From IMG/VR virus record IMGVR_UViG_3300036770_003657, positions 248,001 to 312,000 of that record: 64,000 nt of DNA; one strand, written 5' to 3'. Made by a program: the position numbers and the translations under genes. Shown in pieces: positions 28,405-37,180 of the stretch; the stretch's first letter is position 1; each line of letters opens with the position of its first letter. This stretch comes from a virus. The notes under the pieces were generated by a model. That model had not been told where the DNA came from. It saw nothing but the letters and a program-made list of their open reading frames with translations, and made no database searches.

Positions 28405-28716
28405 TTATAGGTGATTTGGCAAACTGGTATCTATTTCTTCTTTTGGCATTAACAACATATTGATATTATCGCCAATATCATATCCCCAATTCCAATTTAT
28501 ACCATTAGCATTTGTCCAAGCATCACTGCCTTCTTCAGCATCAATAAATCCTTCAATGCCCATAGCAAACCAATCAGCAAAAATTTCTGGATCTATATAT
28601 CCATCGTCACCAACTACTCCGTGCTTGGTGAGGATCTCTCTAATCATTTCAATATTACTGACGCCGTCAATACAAGATTCAATTTCATCATCAGTTAGAC
28701 TTGCTGGGGTTCTCAT
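28405..28716 (-). CDS. Acidic hypothetical protein (103 aa)
   Basis: Not recognised. Strongly acidic with a helical N-terminal half (LTDDEIESCIDGVSNIEMI) and a Trp/Asn/Asp-rich C-terminal half (WTNANGINWNWGYDIGDNIN). ATG at 28716 has GGAGG 5 nt upstream. Last gene of the operon starting near 31.15 kb. Confidence 0.6.
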   Translation of the reverse strand: MRTPASLTDDEIESCIDGVSNIEMIREILTKHGVVGDDGYIDPEIFADWFAMGIEGFIDAEEGSDAWTNANGINWNWGYDIGDNINMLLMPKEEIDTSLPNHL

Positions 28717-28717
28717 A

Positions 28718-29122
28718 TTAGCCTCCGTTAATATCTTCACCAGTATCTACATTGGTTAAAAGTAATGGGCCATGTAGCCAAAATTCAGTTTCATCATTGA
28801 TCCAGCCATCACCTTCCAAGCCTTCAAAACTATCTTCATTCCAAAGTTCTTGGATGCGTTCCTGTTCTTCCTCATCCATATCATCGGGGAAAATCCATTC
28901 GACCCAACATCCATCAATCATCTCAATGAATTCCCATTCATCACTATCAGGTTCCCATCCATCTGGATTTTCAAGATCAATGTCAGGTTGTTCATCGCTT
29001 TCGGTTTCCCAAATACCCCAACGGAAACCTTCTTCCTTTACTACAGTGACATCATCCTTGATCCAGATTTGACGTTCAACTGCGTTCTTCTTGTGATAGT
29101 TTTGAATTCTCCAAATTGCCAT
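28718..29122 (-). CDS. Acidic Trp-rich phage hypothetical (134 aa)
   Basis: Not recognised. Very acidic, rich in Trp, Glu and Asp (EWEFIEMIDGCWVEWIF, DDMDEEEQERIQELW). Such acidic Trp-rich proteins occur in related phages with no assigned role; DNA mimicry is possible but unsupported. Overlaps the upstream basic protein gene by 47 bp. Confidence 0.6.
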   Translation of the reverse strand: MAIWRIQNYHKKNAVERQIWIKDDVTVVKEEGFRWGIWETESDEQPDIDLENPDGWEPDSDEWEFIEMIDGCWVEWIFPDDMDEEEQERIQELWNEDSFEGLEGDGWINDETEFWLHGPLLLTNVDTGEDINGG

Positions 29123-29312
29123 TTTTTGCCTTTCTCAGTGTAAGTGTACGAATACGGTTTTGAATTTTACCCTTGTTTTTAGGGCGACTTTCCTTAGCCA
29201 ACATCTCCTCTAATTGTACAAGGTTTAATGGGCCTAGTCTAGTCTTTCCGGTTTTCGTCCTCATTGGATCTCTTGGTTTTAATTTTTTACCACCACCACT
29301 GCCTTTTGCCAT
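29076..29312 (-). CDS. Small basic phage protein (78 aa)
   Basis: Basic, Gly/Lys-rich N-terminus (MAKGSGGGKKLKPRDPMRTK), then a helix (LNLVQLEEMLAKESRPKNKG) and a basic end. Probably nucleic-acid binding or structural; unrecognised. Overlaps the acidic gene. Confidence 0.55.
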   Translation of the reverse strand: MAKGSGGGKKLKPRDPMRTKTGKTRLGPLNLVQLEEMLAKESRPKNKGKIQNRIRTLTLRKAKNGNLENSKLSQEERS

Positions 29313-29315
29313 AAT

Positions 29316-30176
29316 TTACTCCGCAAATAAAAATTGTTGTACTCTTGGTAATTCAAAAATCTTTTCTGGTAATTCTTTAACTTCATACATATGCATGATA
29401 TGATTACTACGACCTAATGGATCCACACTACCTTCCGCTACTTTATGATTACCAATAAATTCTTCAAGTTGTTGTTTATCACCACTACCTGCTGCCATAG
29501 GTATATTATCTTGATAGTGCATAAAGCTACGATATTTGATCTTCATACGCTCTCCGCCACCCATCCAACTAAAGTGCCAACCTGCGTCTTTGATACGACC
29601 TTCATCTACAGTAAAGATATCTTTGTATACTACATTGAATAATCCTCTACTTTGACTTTCACGGATTTCACTTAGGGTATATCGTTCTTTATGATGACCC
29701 ATACATACGAAACCTGGACTCCAACTAATTGGTTGACCAATAGTATCGTATGCTCTCATGTCAGCACGACCCATTAAAAATGCCATGGGTAGTCTTAAAA
29801 TACTATTTGGATTGTTTTGTGCCACCATACTGTAATAAGCAATAAAACTTGGATTCATAATTTCATCGCAGTCGCTGACGAAAGCGATATCACCATAACC
29901 AATATATTCAGCTGCTGCATTACGCTGCATACGCTCTCTGTCATAGTCATCAGGCATAGCTTCTTTATCAGGTAGCTCTACCTTAACTACTCTAATTTTA
30001 TCCAGAGGAATGTTTAACTCATTTAGAGTTTTTTCCAATGTATATTCTTTTGGTATACCACTGTGTGTACGATTGGCTTCGCAAATAACAAACTCATCAA
30101 TATGATCTTTAAGTAAGTTAATGCGTAGTTCTAATAATTCTCGTTCGTTAAAATAAGGAAAGCAATCCTTAATCAT
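29316..30176 (-). CDS. GT17-like glycosyltransferase
   Basis: 286 residues. DCFPYFNERELLELRINLLK and VICEANRTHSG at the N-terminus and FVSDCDEIMNP in the middle are the hallmarks of family GT17 (beta-1,4-mannosyl-glycoprotein N-acetylglucosaminyltransferase type); SDCDEI supplies the DxD-like metal site. It is a cytoplasmic GT with no membrane anchor. It overlaps the GH130-like gene by ATGA, suggesting joint work on one glycan. Confidence 0.85.
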   Translation of the reverse strand: MIKDCFPYFNERELLELRINLLKDHIDEFVICEANRTHSGIPKEYTLEKTLNELNIPLDKIRVVKVELPDKEAMPDDYDRERMQRNAAAEYIGYGDIAFVSDCDEIMNPSFIAYYSMVAQNNPNSILRLPMAFLMGRADMRAYDTIGQPISWSPGFVCMGHHKERYTLSEIRESQSRGLFNVVYKDIFTVDEGRIKDAGWHFSWMGGGERMKIKYRSFMHYQDNIPMAAGSGDKQQLEEFIGNHKVAEGSVDPLGRSNHIMHMYEVKELPEKIFELPRVQQFLFAE

Positions 30177-31153
30177 AGTTCACCCTTTATAAATTTGTCT
30201 AATATATCTGTTTTTATTTTAAGTACATATGCTGCATTATCTTGAAATCCAAAAGTGATCAGCATGTCATCACCACGTTCCACCATACCTGTGGCAAACT
30301 CAACATGGGCATCCATAAAAGCAAAGATTGGACTAAACTTAACAAGATTAAAGTTATCATCCCATAATAAAAATCTATGTCTGTATAACCCATCCTTACG
30401 ACCAACTTCACTTTTAAATAAGCTAACTTCGTGTACTACTGCTAGGTATAGTCCTCTAAACCTAATAACTTGACTACCACCTCTAAAGTCAGCATTAATT
30501 GGAGCACGTTCAGTTAGATAGGCTGTTTCAGCACGACCTGTTATTGGGTCGCACTTGACAACCTCAGTAGGATTGCTCCATTTTACATAGTGAAAAGGTT
30601 TGTCAATTATAGGCATCCAATTCTTTTCACAATAGCTATCTTTAGGTGGCTCAATGCGTACACGACTAATCTCTTTTACATAGTCAGAACCTACATCAAT
30701 TTCACTGAGTTCCATACGGCCTTGACCAATTTTAGTAGTATCTCTGCGTACTCCACTCAAGTATAATTTTCCACCCCAACGGAATATTCGAGCATCCTCT
30801 AAACCTACAAAATCCCATTGTGGTTCATAGGTGTCAAATTTACTGGTATCAACTTTATTATACCTAGTAATGTTTAAGTCATCATCTAATTCCAAATACC
30901 AATTCCATGTACGTAAGTGCATGTCGTGTTCTGGATGTATATAAGTTAGTGGACCCCATTGGTGTTGGAATAATTTTGCTTCACTGTGGTAAAAAGTATA
31001 GTTTACATGACGTAAATTTACTTTAATTACGTTATCTTCATCTACAAATATACTAGGGTTCATCAGCCCAGTACCACCAGTTAAATCTGTAGGAATAATT
31101 AAAGGTTTTATAGAGCCGCCATTGTCAACGGCTAGTTTTGCTAGGTTGTTCAT
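30173..31153 (-). CDS. GH130/GH43-like five-bladed beta-propeller protein
   Basis: 326 residues. FVGLEDARIFRWGGKLYLSGVR, EKNWMPI and MDAHVEFATGMVERGDD are typical of GH130-type mannoside phosphorylases and related five-bladed propellers. The pairing with a GT17-like gene suggests mannose-containing glycans. The sigma70 -10 box is only 6 nt from the ATG, so the message is probably leaderless; a later start at Met31 is possible but would lose the first blade. Confidence 0.75.
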   Translation of the reverse strand: MNNLAKLAVDNGGSIKPLIIPTDLTGGTGLMNPSIFVDEDNVIKVNLRHVNYTFYHSEAKLFQHQWGPLTYIHPEHDMHLRTWNWYLELDDDLNITRYNKVDTSKFDTYEPQWDFVGLEDARIFRWGGKLYLSGVRRDTTKIGQGRMELSEIDVGSDYVKEISRVRIEPPKDSYCEKNWMPIIDKPFHYVKWSNPTEVVKCDPITGRAETAYLTERAPINADFRGGSQVIRFRGLYLAVVHEVSLFKSEVGRKDGLYRHRFLLWDDNFNLVKFSPIFAFMDAHVEFATGMVERGDDMLITFGFQDNAAYVLKIKTDILDKFIKGEL

Positions 31154-31159
31154 ATAGTA

Positions 31160-31187
31160 ATTATATAGGTTTAAATTTGTTTGTCAA
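31160..31187 (-). promoter_or_regulatory. sigma70 promoter giving a leaderless message
   Basis: Minus strand TTGACA (31182-31187), 16-bp spacer, TATAAT (31160-31165), then only TACTAT before the ATG at 31153. Confidence 0.82.
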
Positions 31188-31196
31188 GTAGTTTGA

Positions 31197-31355
31197 TTAA
31201 CCACCACGACCTGCTGCCTTTTTCATAGGCTTGTTTGATGTTGTTTGACTCTTTACCTGAGCCTTAGTGTTTGTATTAGATTTTTTGCCTGGTGCTGATT
31301 GATTTTGTTTTTTGGCTAGAGCCTCTTTCATTGTATCTACAAGTTTAGTTGCCAT
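31197..31355 (-). CDS. Small basic protein (52 aa)
   Basis: MATKLVDTMKEALAKKQNQS then a Lys/Thr/Ser/Asn-rich tail ending KPMKKAAGRGG. A strong Shine-Dalgarno (AAGGAG) precedes the ATG. Similar in flavour to the basic-tailed protein at 8.1 kb. Function unknown; perhaps nucleic-acid binding. Confidence 0.6.
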   Translation of the reverse strand: MATKLVDTMKEALAKKQNQSAPGKKSNTNTKAQVKSQTTSNKPMKKAAGRGG

Positions 31356-31368
31356 TGTTATCTCCTTG

Positions 31369-31812
31369 TTAGATACTTATGTAGTTTAAAGGATAGTCAG
31401 TACAAATTCCGTAAAAGTTAGGCAATGTGTCCCAGTGTCCTTCTGGCATAACTCCAATAGTCTTATTGCCTACTGGTTCTTGTCCAGGATAAGCCCATAT
31501 ATAGCCTCTACTAGTTATAGTGTATGGATCATTCTCGTGTGTGAAATAATGTAAATGTTCCTTTAGACAAAACTCTAATGCCTGTGGATTTTTGGCATGT
31601 ATATAAAGATAGTCGTGCCGTATTCTTAACCAAATTGGGTCCACTAATATTTCTGGTAGGTCATGCCCTAAGAACAACCTACCATTCATCCATCTAAGAT
31701 CAATCTCTACACTGATTTTTAAATCATAGATGCAGTGATCTATAGCCTCAAGACTATTCTCGTGTACACTGTTTGGGCCATTTAGATTAGCTCTATGACT
31801 GATGATTTTCAT
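31369..31812 (-). CDS. Short glycerophosphodiester phosphodiesterase-like protein
   Basis: 147 residues, about 60% of a normal GDPD domain. The N-terminal catalytic features are present: SHRANLNG (His-Arg), HENSLEAI (Glu-Asn), VEIDLRW (Glu, Asp) and LGHDLPE (His). The later barrel strands are reduced. It may hydrolyse a glycerophosphodiester linked to surface sugar or lipid. It overlaps the FkbM gene by 20 bp in the RuBisCO-like operon. Confidence 0.7.
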   Translation of the reverse strand: MKIISHRANLNGPNSVHENSLEAIDHCIYDLKISVEIDLRWMNGRLFLGHDLPEILVDPIWLRIRHDYLYIHAKNPQALEFCLKEHLHYFTHENDPYTITSRGYIWAYPGQEPVGNKTIGVMPEGHWDTLPNFYGICTDYPLNYISI

Positions 31813-32440
31813 AAGTTCTAGTACAGATTAAATTACCTTCATTATAGGGATGTCCAGGAACGGGTATAAAATGTGTTTTGAAACTGTTATTATGTAAAAA
31901 ACTTTCTAAATCATTTTTTAGAATATGTCCGACATAATATGGTTTTGGACTTGCTTCTGTATAGATGCATTTGACATTATCTAAATAGGTACCCATCCCT
32001 TGTAAAACTTTAAGTTCAGTACCTTGCGTATCTAACCACATAACATCAATTTGATCGATACCTAAATCATTTATGATATTGTCAAGTCTTTTTACTGCTA
32101 CTGTGATTTTAGACCATTGTTTTAAACCATAAGGTACATCAATAGGTTCTAATAAACTGCTACATCCGTCGTTACCTATTACACTATAAAAGTCCATTTC
32201 CCCTTCTTCGTCACTAACTGCAACTTCAACTAGCTCTATATTATTATTATTACGCATATTACCTAATCTATGTTTACAATTTTGTATTCCATAAGGATTA
32301 GGTTCAAAGGCTATTATTCTAGCATTTGGATATCTAGCTCCAAATTTAAGACTATGCTCTAAATCTCTACTACCAATATCTAAAATTACTTTTGGTCCAT
32401 TTGGAAAAAACTTATCTATTTCATTTAAAAAATCATTCAT
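31793..32440 (-). CDS. FkbM-family methyltransferase
   Basis: 215 residues. VILDIGSRDLEHS is SAM motif I, FEPNP the acidic motif II, and WLDTQGTELKVLQGM the FkbM signature (D.EG.E..VL.G). It probably O-methylates a sugar. The ATG at 32440 overlaps the RuBisCO-like stop by ATGA, so the two are translationally coupled. Confidence 0.88.
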   Translation of the reverse strand: MNDFLNEIDKFFPNGPKVILDIGSRDLEHSLKFGARYPNARIIAFEPNPYGIQNCKHRLGNMRNNNNIELVEVAVSDEEGEMDFYSVIGNDGCSSLLEPIDVPYGLKQWSKITVAVKRLDNIINDLGIDQIDVMWLDTQGTELKVLQGMGTYLDNVKCIYTEASPKPYYVGHILKNDLESFLHNNSFKTHFIPVPGHPYNEGNLICTRTYENHQS

Positions 32441-33630
32441 ACTCTTATACCCCATAAATCTGTTGCTTGCTTATATTCTACGCCGTATATCCTGTCCACA
32501 GCTTGACGCATAGCCTTAGCACCTGCTAATGTGCCATTTGGATGTCCATGTATAGCACCTCCACTGTTGGCCATATAATCTATACCTATCTTATTAGTTA
32601 CCCAATCCACTATACCTGGGTGAAAGCCACAACTAAGGGCAGGCACAGTATTTCCAGCTCTAAGAATGTTTATACACTGATGTACTTCAACTGGATCATC
32701 ATTACTGTAGCCACCAATCATTCCTGTTTGTATAGTATCCACTCCCATCCAAGTAGCAAGTTGACAAATTATGGGCCAACTTATACTATAAGGATTACGT
32801 ATATCTGTAAGTAATTTTTGTCCACTACTTTGTAAATGTATGTAGATGGGCAAGTCCAAACGTCGTATACTACGATAAACACCTAACCCACCCAATATAT
32901 TAACGTGTACGCCATTACCACCTAATTCCATAACACGTACACATCGTCTTAGAATATCGTATGGATCAGCATTAATAGTATGACAAAATACTAATTTATG
33001 ATTTACCTTACTTAAAAGATTAGCTACACAATCTACACGCTGATCTAAAGTCAAGTGTGGCACATTACTCATGATTTCATCTTCTTTGATAAAATCAACT
33101 CCACCATCAATTAACTCACGTACCATATCTTCTAAAACACTAACATTCTGTATAACTTTAGGTTTGAGAATGCCTCCAAGTAAAGGTTTACCGTAATTTC
33201 CAGTGAGCTTGCGTAGTCCACTTAACCCAAATTTAGGACCTAAGAATTTTGATTTAATATGATCAGGTAATTGTAAACCAACTAGTCTACAACGTTCTAC
33301 AATATTAATGTCAGTATGTCCACCCATTAATTGACATATTAGATGATTGATTCCGTCTTCAATCCAATCTATATTAGCTATTGGAAAAGCAATGTCTATA
33401 AATCCTTCATTAGTCTTTTCCAATATATCTTTATTATTAAGTATGAGACAGCTATGGTTTTCATATAGTTCGTCATTTTCCCATTTATTTCTAATACTAG
33501 GATTGCCTACACTTTGTCCTACAGCAATATCCCATGCTAATGATAATAGGGTAGATACAGACTTAGCTCTATATGTTGCAATAAAATATTTGTTAGAATC
33601 AATTTCTTCTATGGTCCTAAATAGATTCAT
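32437..33630 (-). CDS. RuBisCO-like protein (form IV-type large-subunit fold)
   Basis: 397 residues from the ATG with GGAG upstream. The large-subunit barrel is recognisable: GKPLLGGILKPK (Lys156, Lys158), GGVDFIKEDE with Lys182, Asp184 and Glu185 matching the carbamylated Lys and metal ligands, ANSGGAIHGHP (phosphate loop). But loop 6 (GMIGGYSND) lacks the catalytic Lys334 equivalent, the HRAMHA motif is IHLQSSG, and the small-domain residues differ. So it is almost certainly not a CO2-fixing enzyme but an enolase/isomerase/decarboxylase-type RLP. It sits in a sugar-modification operon. Substrate unknown. Confidence 0.88.
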   Translation of the reverse strand: MNLFRTIEEIDSNKYFIATYRAKSVSTLLSLAWDIAVGQSVGNPSIRNKWENDELYENHSCLILNNKDILEKTNEGFIDIAFPIANIDWIEDGINHLICQLMGGHTDINIVERCRLVGLQLPDHIKSKFLGPKFGLSGLRKLTGNYGKPLLGGILKPKVIQNVSVLEDMVRELIDGGVDFIKEDEIMSNVPHLTLDQRVDCVANLLSKVNHKLVFCHTINADPYDILRRCVRVMELGGNGVHVNILGGLGVYRSIRRLDLPIYIHLQSSGQKLLTDIRNPYSISWPIICQLATWMGVDTIQTGMIGGYSNDDPVEVHQCINILRAGNTVPALSCGFHPGIVDWVTNKIGIDYMANSGGAIHGHPNGTLAGAKAMRQAVDRIYGVEYKQATDLWGIRV

Positions 33631-33940
33631 ATTTGTCTCCAGGCACACTGGGTGTCTTTATGCATAAAACTGTGCAATCCTCTAAAAATATTGGATCAGC
33701 AACTTCGTAAGGATCTATGATAAAGATGTCACCAGGTTCTATTGTCGTTTGTTTAATTATCATTTTGCCAGAAACTAATAAATTATATTCGGTGGCAATA
33801 GCATGGTAGTGTTTAGGCCAATGTTCGCCTTGTTTATGAGTTAATAACCCAACTTCAAAATCTTTGGTATTAAGAACACTAGGGTTAAAATTTCCTATGA
33901 ACCAACCTCTAAAAAACTCTGTAATTTTATGTATTTTCAT
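33617..33940 (-). CDS. Small cupin-domain protein
   Basis: 107 residues, one cupin barrel. HWPKHYHAIATEYN gives the two His and the Glu of cupin motif 1, VSGKM follows, and IEPGDIFIID matches motif 2. Could be a sugar isomerase or epimerase, or a sensor. It overlaps the RuBisCO-like gene by 14 bp and touches the upstream glycosyltransferase-like gene by TAATG-type overlap, so it probably works in the same pathway. Confidence 0.8.
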   Translation of the reverse strand: MKIHKITEFFRGWFIGNFNPSVLNTKDFEVGLLTHKQGEHWPKHYHAIATEYNLLVSGKMIIKQTTIEPGDIFIIDPYEVADPIFLEDCTVLCIKTPSVPGDKYESI

Positions 33941-34689
33941 TAAGAATTTACCCTATAATGTTTTAAGTCTTTATATTCGTGATCTACATAATAACTAGGA
34001 AAATATTCATCGAATACATATTCCAACATATGTTCTGAACTAAAGTTTCTATATCTGCATAAAGTACGACTAACATATTCAAACATGTTGCTCATTGGTG
34101 TTTTAATTATAGGTTTACCATACTGTATATAATTACGTATTTTATACGATTCTTTTTTAGATGGAGATGGTGGACTGACTACTAAATCATAATCCTTAAA
34201 TTCTAAACCTTTGAAGTATAAGATATCAAACCTATTCCTTAATAACACATCATATGAGTCTGGGTTATCTATTAGTTTGAATCCTTCTTGGACACAATAC
34301 CAAGCACTGCTTATCTTAACTATTTCCTCGAAGGTTGTATTGTAAGGAAATAACGGATACTTTTTATTATTCACATCCCATTTACCACTTCTTTTTTCTG
34401 TTTTAGCTAAACCATAAGCTATTTTAGCCATTTCAGCCACTTCTTTAGTATTGCTTATTTTTACAGATTTAACATTAGGATATATGCTTAATCTACTGTT
34501 TATTTCCTCATCTGTCATTTTAACAAGCTTGGCTACTCTCTTGGATTTTATATTATTCATATCCCAAGTGCTAATATAAGTATCAACATCATGATGATCT
34601 AAAATACATTTTTTAAGATTTTCAAAATTTTCTTTATAATTTCTTAAATGCCCAGTTAAGACCATTGCTACTTTTTTTCTAGGTATCAT
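33940..34689 (-). CDS. Putative glycosyltransferase, paralogue 1 (TGHLR family)
   Basis: 249 residues. VLTGHLRNYKENF, HDVDTYISTWDMN and LLRNRFDILYF recur almost unchanged in the gene at 36.0-36.8 kb, showing a local duplication. The motif set (TGHLR, STWD, R.RFDI) fits a GT-A-like glycosyltransferase family, but the donor is unknown. Located in the RuBisCO-like operon. Confidence 0.6.
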   Translation of the reverse strand: MIPRKKVAMVLTGHLRNYKENFENLKKCILDHHDVDTYISTWDMNNIKSKRVAKLVKMTDEEINSRLSIYPNVKSVKISNTKEVAEMAKIAYGLAKTEKRSGKWDVNNKKYPLFPYNTTFEEIVKISSAWYCVQEGFKLIDNPDSYDVLLRNRFDILYFKGLEFKDYDLVVSPPSPSKKESYKIRNYIQYGKPIIKTPMSNMFEYVSRTLCRYRNFSSEHMLEYVFDEYFPSYYVDHEYKDLKHYRVNS

Positions 34690-35389
34690 ACTTTTTAAGA
34701 TATAATTCTAAATCTTCTGGTGTTCCTACTGCATGATGTTGTTCATTAGGTATATGATAAATGCCTACACTATGCCCATACTGTATCATATAATTGTAGG
34801 TTGGTGCTATATAAAATTCTCCATTAGGTGCTCGATCATCTTGCCCAATCATCATTTCTGCACTATATACAAAGTACTTTCCTTTACGCCAATAGTGTAT
34901 ACCATTTAATCCTATATTACTAATAACAATCTTTTCACGTAGTTCAACACCTAACCCATTACGATCGATTTTAATATAACTATTTTTATCTGTAGTGCTG
35001 TAATAGGTTACCACACAACCTGCATAGTTTTTAGCAACCTGTAGGAAAATTTTACTATCCCATTCCATAATTTGGTCGCAGTTGGCTATAACTAGTTCTT
35101 TGTCGTTGTTAATATAATCTTTAACAAGCAAAGCACTACAGGCTGGACCTTCCGTAGTTTTGTCTATTTCAATAAACGTACTAACTCCCACAGTGTTTTG
35201 AATAAGATCTTTTATTTGATTTTTATTCTCGTCTCTTCTAATTATAAAATAATAATTGCCCTTAAGTTTTAAACTTTCTAAGGCACGTACAATCATAGGC
35301 TTACCATTAATTTCTATTAACGGTTTATGAGGATATAGATCTTTAGGAAACCTAGATCCATTGCCTGCCATAGGAATAATAATATTCAA
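34679..35389 (-). CDS. Sugar-1-phosphate nucleotidyltransferase-like protein
   Basis: 236 residues. IIPMAGNGSRFP is the nucleotide-binding G-rich loop, KPLIEINGKPMI follows, VIANCDQIME gives the metal Asp, and HAVGTPEDLELYL closes the fold. It activates a sugar phosphate (NDP-sugar formation), perhaps for the flanking glycosyltransferases. Overlaps both neighbours, in an operon reading from 46 kb or 39 kb. Confidence 0.85.
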   Translation of the reverse strand: MNIIIPMAGNGSRFPKDLYPHKPLIEINGKPMIVRALESLKLKGNYYFIIRRDENKNQIKDLIQNTVGVSTFIEIDKTTEGPACSALLVKDYINNDKELVIANCDQIMEWDSKIFLQVAKNYAGCVVTYYSTTDKNSYIKIDRNGLGVELREKIVISNIGLNGIHYWRKGKYFVYSAEMMIGQDDRAPNGEFYIAPTYNYMIQYGHSVGIYHIPNEQHHAVGTPEDLELYLKKYDT

Positions 35390-36051
35390 AATTCTTCCTT
35401 TACTATTCTATTATGGTGAACCTGATGATAGAAACTATGGTGTACTTTGTTATGTTTTGCTATGCTACGACCATTGCATACCCAACGACAATGAGGGCGC
35501 ATACGCTTACTCCATTCTGTATCCTCTGCCTGTCCATGAACTAAACTTTCATTTAATGGAAAGCGACGCATAGTGTCTTTCTTTACTACCATGTAGCATC
35601 CATTTTGGTACATGTAATTAGTGATGCTCCAGTTAGTATATGGAACCTGTGTCCAACAAGGATAGTCAGGATGATCTAGTGTTACCCAATCTAAGTAACA
35701 TCTTTGTCCATTATAAAACTGTTGAGCATTACTAGCCACATCCCACTCTTCACCAAACTCTACCCAATGCTTATAAAAGTCTGGTTGAAAAACAAAATAG
35801 TCATTACATATTATGACGTTATCAAATCGTGCTTCCTGTGCCAGTATATTCTTTTTTTTGGTTACCCACCCTTTGCGTTGGCTTTCATCAAAATTAATAT
35901 AATTAATGTTACCTTCTGGATCCTGCTGTTTTGGTCCGATAATTAATATTTCATAGTCTGTTTCTGGAATGCCTTGAGATTTAATGCTATTGATACTTTC
36001 TTCTAGACCTTTGTAATTATGTAAGGTGCTTATACCAAAGGTAAACTTCAT
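35386..36051 (-). CDS. GT2-like glycosyltransferase
   Basis: 221 residues. FGISTLHNYKGLEESINSI is a GT2-type N-terminus, VIICNDYFVF the DxD-like region and QAEDTEWSKRM the acceptor-site ED(x)xW motif. ATG at 36051 overlaps the preceding stop by ATGA. No membrane segment. Sugar and acceptor unknown. Confidence 0.75.
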   Translation of the reverse strand: MKFTFGISTLHNYKGLEESINSIKSQGIPETDYEILIIGPKQQDPEGNINYINFDESQRKGWVTKKKNILAQEARFDNVIICNDYFVFQPDFYKHWVEFGEEWDVASNAQQFYNGQRCYLDWVTLDHPDYPCWTQVPYTNWSITNYMYQNGCYMVVKKDTMRRFPLNESLVHGQAEDTEWSKRMRPHCRWVCNGRSIAKHNKVHHSFYHQVHHNRIVKEEF

Positions 36052-36818
36052 TTCCAAACTCCGTACTCTATCCCTTCTCTAAAATGCTGATCTACAGTAA
36101 GATCAATATTTCTATCATTATTTCTTAATAGATATTCTAGTAGACTATCTGTAGCCAGATCACTAAACTTACAGGTGATTTCTAAATTACGATAATACAC
36201 ATCTTTCATTACTTCTTTAATATATGGAGTTCCGTAAAATATATGGTTTTTAATTGTATATAAATCTGTTTGTAATAGATGGCTACCTGGCCTACGTTTG
36301 GGTCCTGGGTGTACTCCAACAATTGGATCAGAAAGAAACTTTACTGGCTTTAATATGTGTATATCAAATCGTGTACGCATAATTATATCATATTGTTCAG
36401 GCTCTTCTATACTAGCAAATGCTTCTTGTACAGGCCACCATTGCCCTGCATTATAAGGCATAGTTTTACGTTCCACTCTGCCTCCTATATATTTCTTATA
36501 TAGAGGATCGTCGCAAGTGCCAAATTCACCATAACTTTTGATGTAGTCCTCACTAATCTTGTTTACTTTTTTATAGTCTGAAATAATTACTTTTTTTACG
36601 TTTGGATAGATGCTTAGTTTATTGTGCAAATCTTCTTCTTTAGCTTTTGCTAATGTACCACCTGCCATTACTCCTATATGATTCCAATCCCAAGTACTTA
36701 GATATAAATCTACATCATGTAGGTCTAATAAGTGTTTTTGAAAATGTGGGAAGTGCATCTTATAAGTTCTAAGGTGCCCTGTTACTACAACTGCTACACG
36801 TTTTCTTTCAATGTCCAT
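36048..36818 (-). CDS. Putative glycosyltransferase, paralogue 2 (TGHLR family)
   Basis: 256 residues. VVTGHLRTYKMHF, HDVDLYLSTWDWN, LSIYPNVKKV and MRTRFDIHIL align with the gene at 33.9 kb. Both flank the nucleotidyltransferase and the GT2-like gene. Probably a glycosyltransferase; family not named with certainty. Confidence 0.6.
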   Translation of the reverse strand: MDIERKRVAVVVTGHLRTYKMHFPHFQKHLLDLHDVDLYLSTWDWNHIGVMAGGTLAKAKEEDLHNKLSIYPNVKKVIISDYKKVNKISEDYIKSYGEFGTCDDPLYKKYIGGRVERKTMPYNAGQWWPVQEAFASIEEPEQYDIIMRTRFDIHILKPVKFLSDPIVGVHPGPKRRPGSHLLQTDLYTIKNHIFYGTPYIKEVMKDVYYRNLEITCKFSDLATDSLLEYLLRNNDRNIDLTVDQHFREGIEYGVWK

Positions 36819-36819
36819 A

Positions 36820-37149
36820 TTATAATTTTAATTTGTTTAAGGGTCCTTTGCGCCTGTAATTGTCTTCCATACGTTCAATCAATGTTCTATTTTCAAATCT
36901 AACACGATCCATACGGTTTTCACTAGGAGTGCCCCAATATAAATGTTTTGGATTACTACACTTACCATTGTTACAGGCATGACATACTAGGATCATATGA
37001 CCATTAGGTATAGTAGTATGTGTTTCGTGGGCTAGTAGGCCTTTACATAAGGTACTACCACCACCACGTTCAATACAATAGTCGTCAAGATCCAAATGTT
37101 CTTGACGTTCCTGTTTTGGTCTTTTAATATATTCGTATATATTTTCCAC
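36820..37149 (-). CDS. HNH (His-Me finger) endonuclease
   Basis: About 109 residues. HMILVCHACNNGKCSNPKHLYWGT followed by ENRMDR is the HNH finger with Cys pairs and the NP.HL.. GT..EN signature. The only start codons are GTG (37149) or TTG (37152), no ATG, and AATAAATA lies 4 nt upstream. Often such genes are free-standing homing nucleases; here the gene sits between the multidomain protein and the glycosyltransferases. Confidence 0.8.
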   Translation of the reverse strand: MENIYEYIKRPKQERQEHLDLDDYCIERGGGSTLCKGLLAHETHTTIPNGHMILVCHACNNGKCSNPKHLYWGTPSENRMDRVRFENRTLIERMEDNYRRKGPLNKLKL

Positions 37150-37153
37150 CAAC

Positions 37154-37161
37154 TATTTATT
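37154..37161 (-). promoter_or_regulatory. T4-type late box AATAAATA at the HNH gene
   Basis: The box ends 4 nt before the GTG start of the HNH gene, the same spacing as at the Fe-S carrier, hemC and 752-residue genes. Confidence 0.4.
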
Positions 37162-37180
37162 TTGAGCTGGTGGTGAGTGG

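Noticed and set aside
32437-33630. True CO2-fixing RuBisCO
   Set aside because: Loop-6 lysine and the HRxxH motif are missing and there is no small subunit or phosphoribulokinase.
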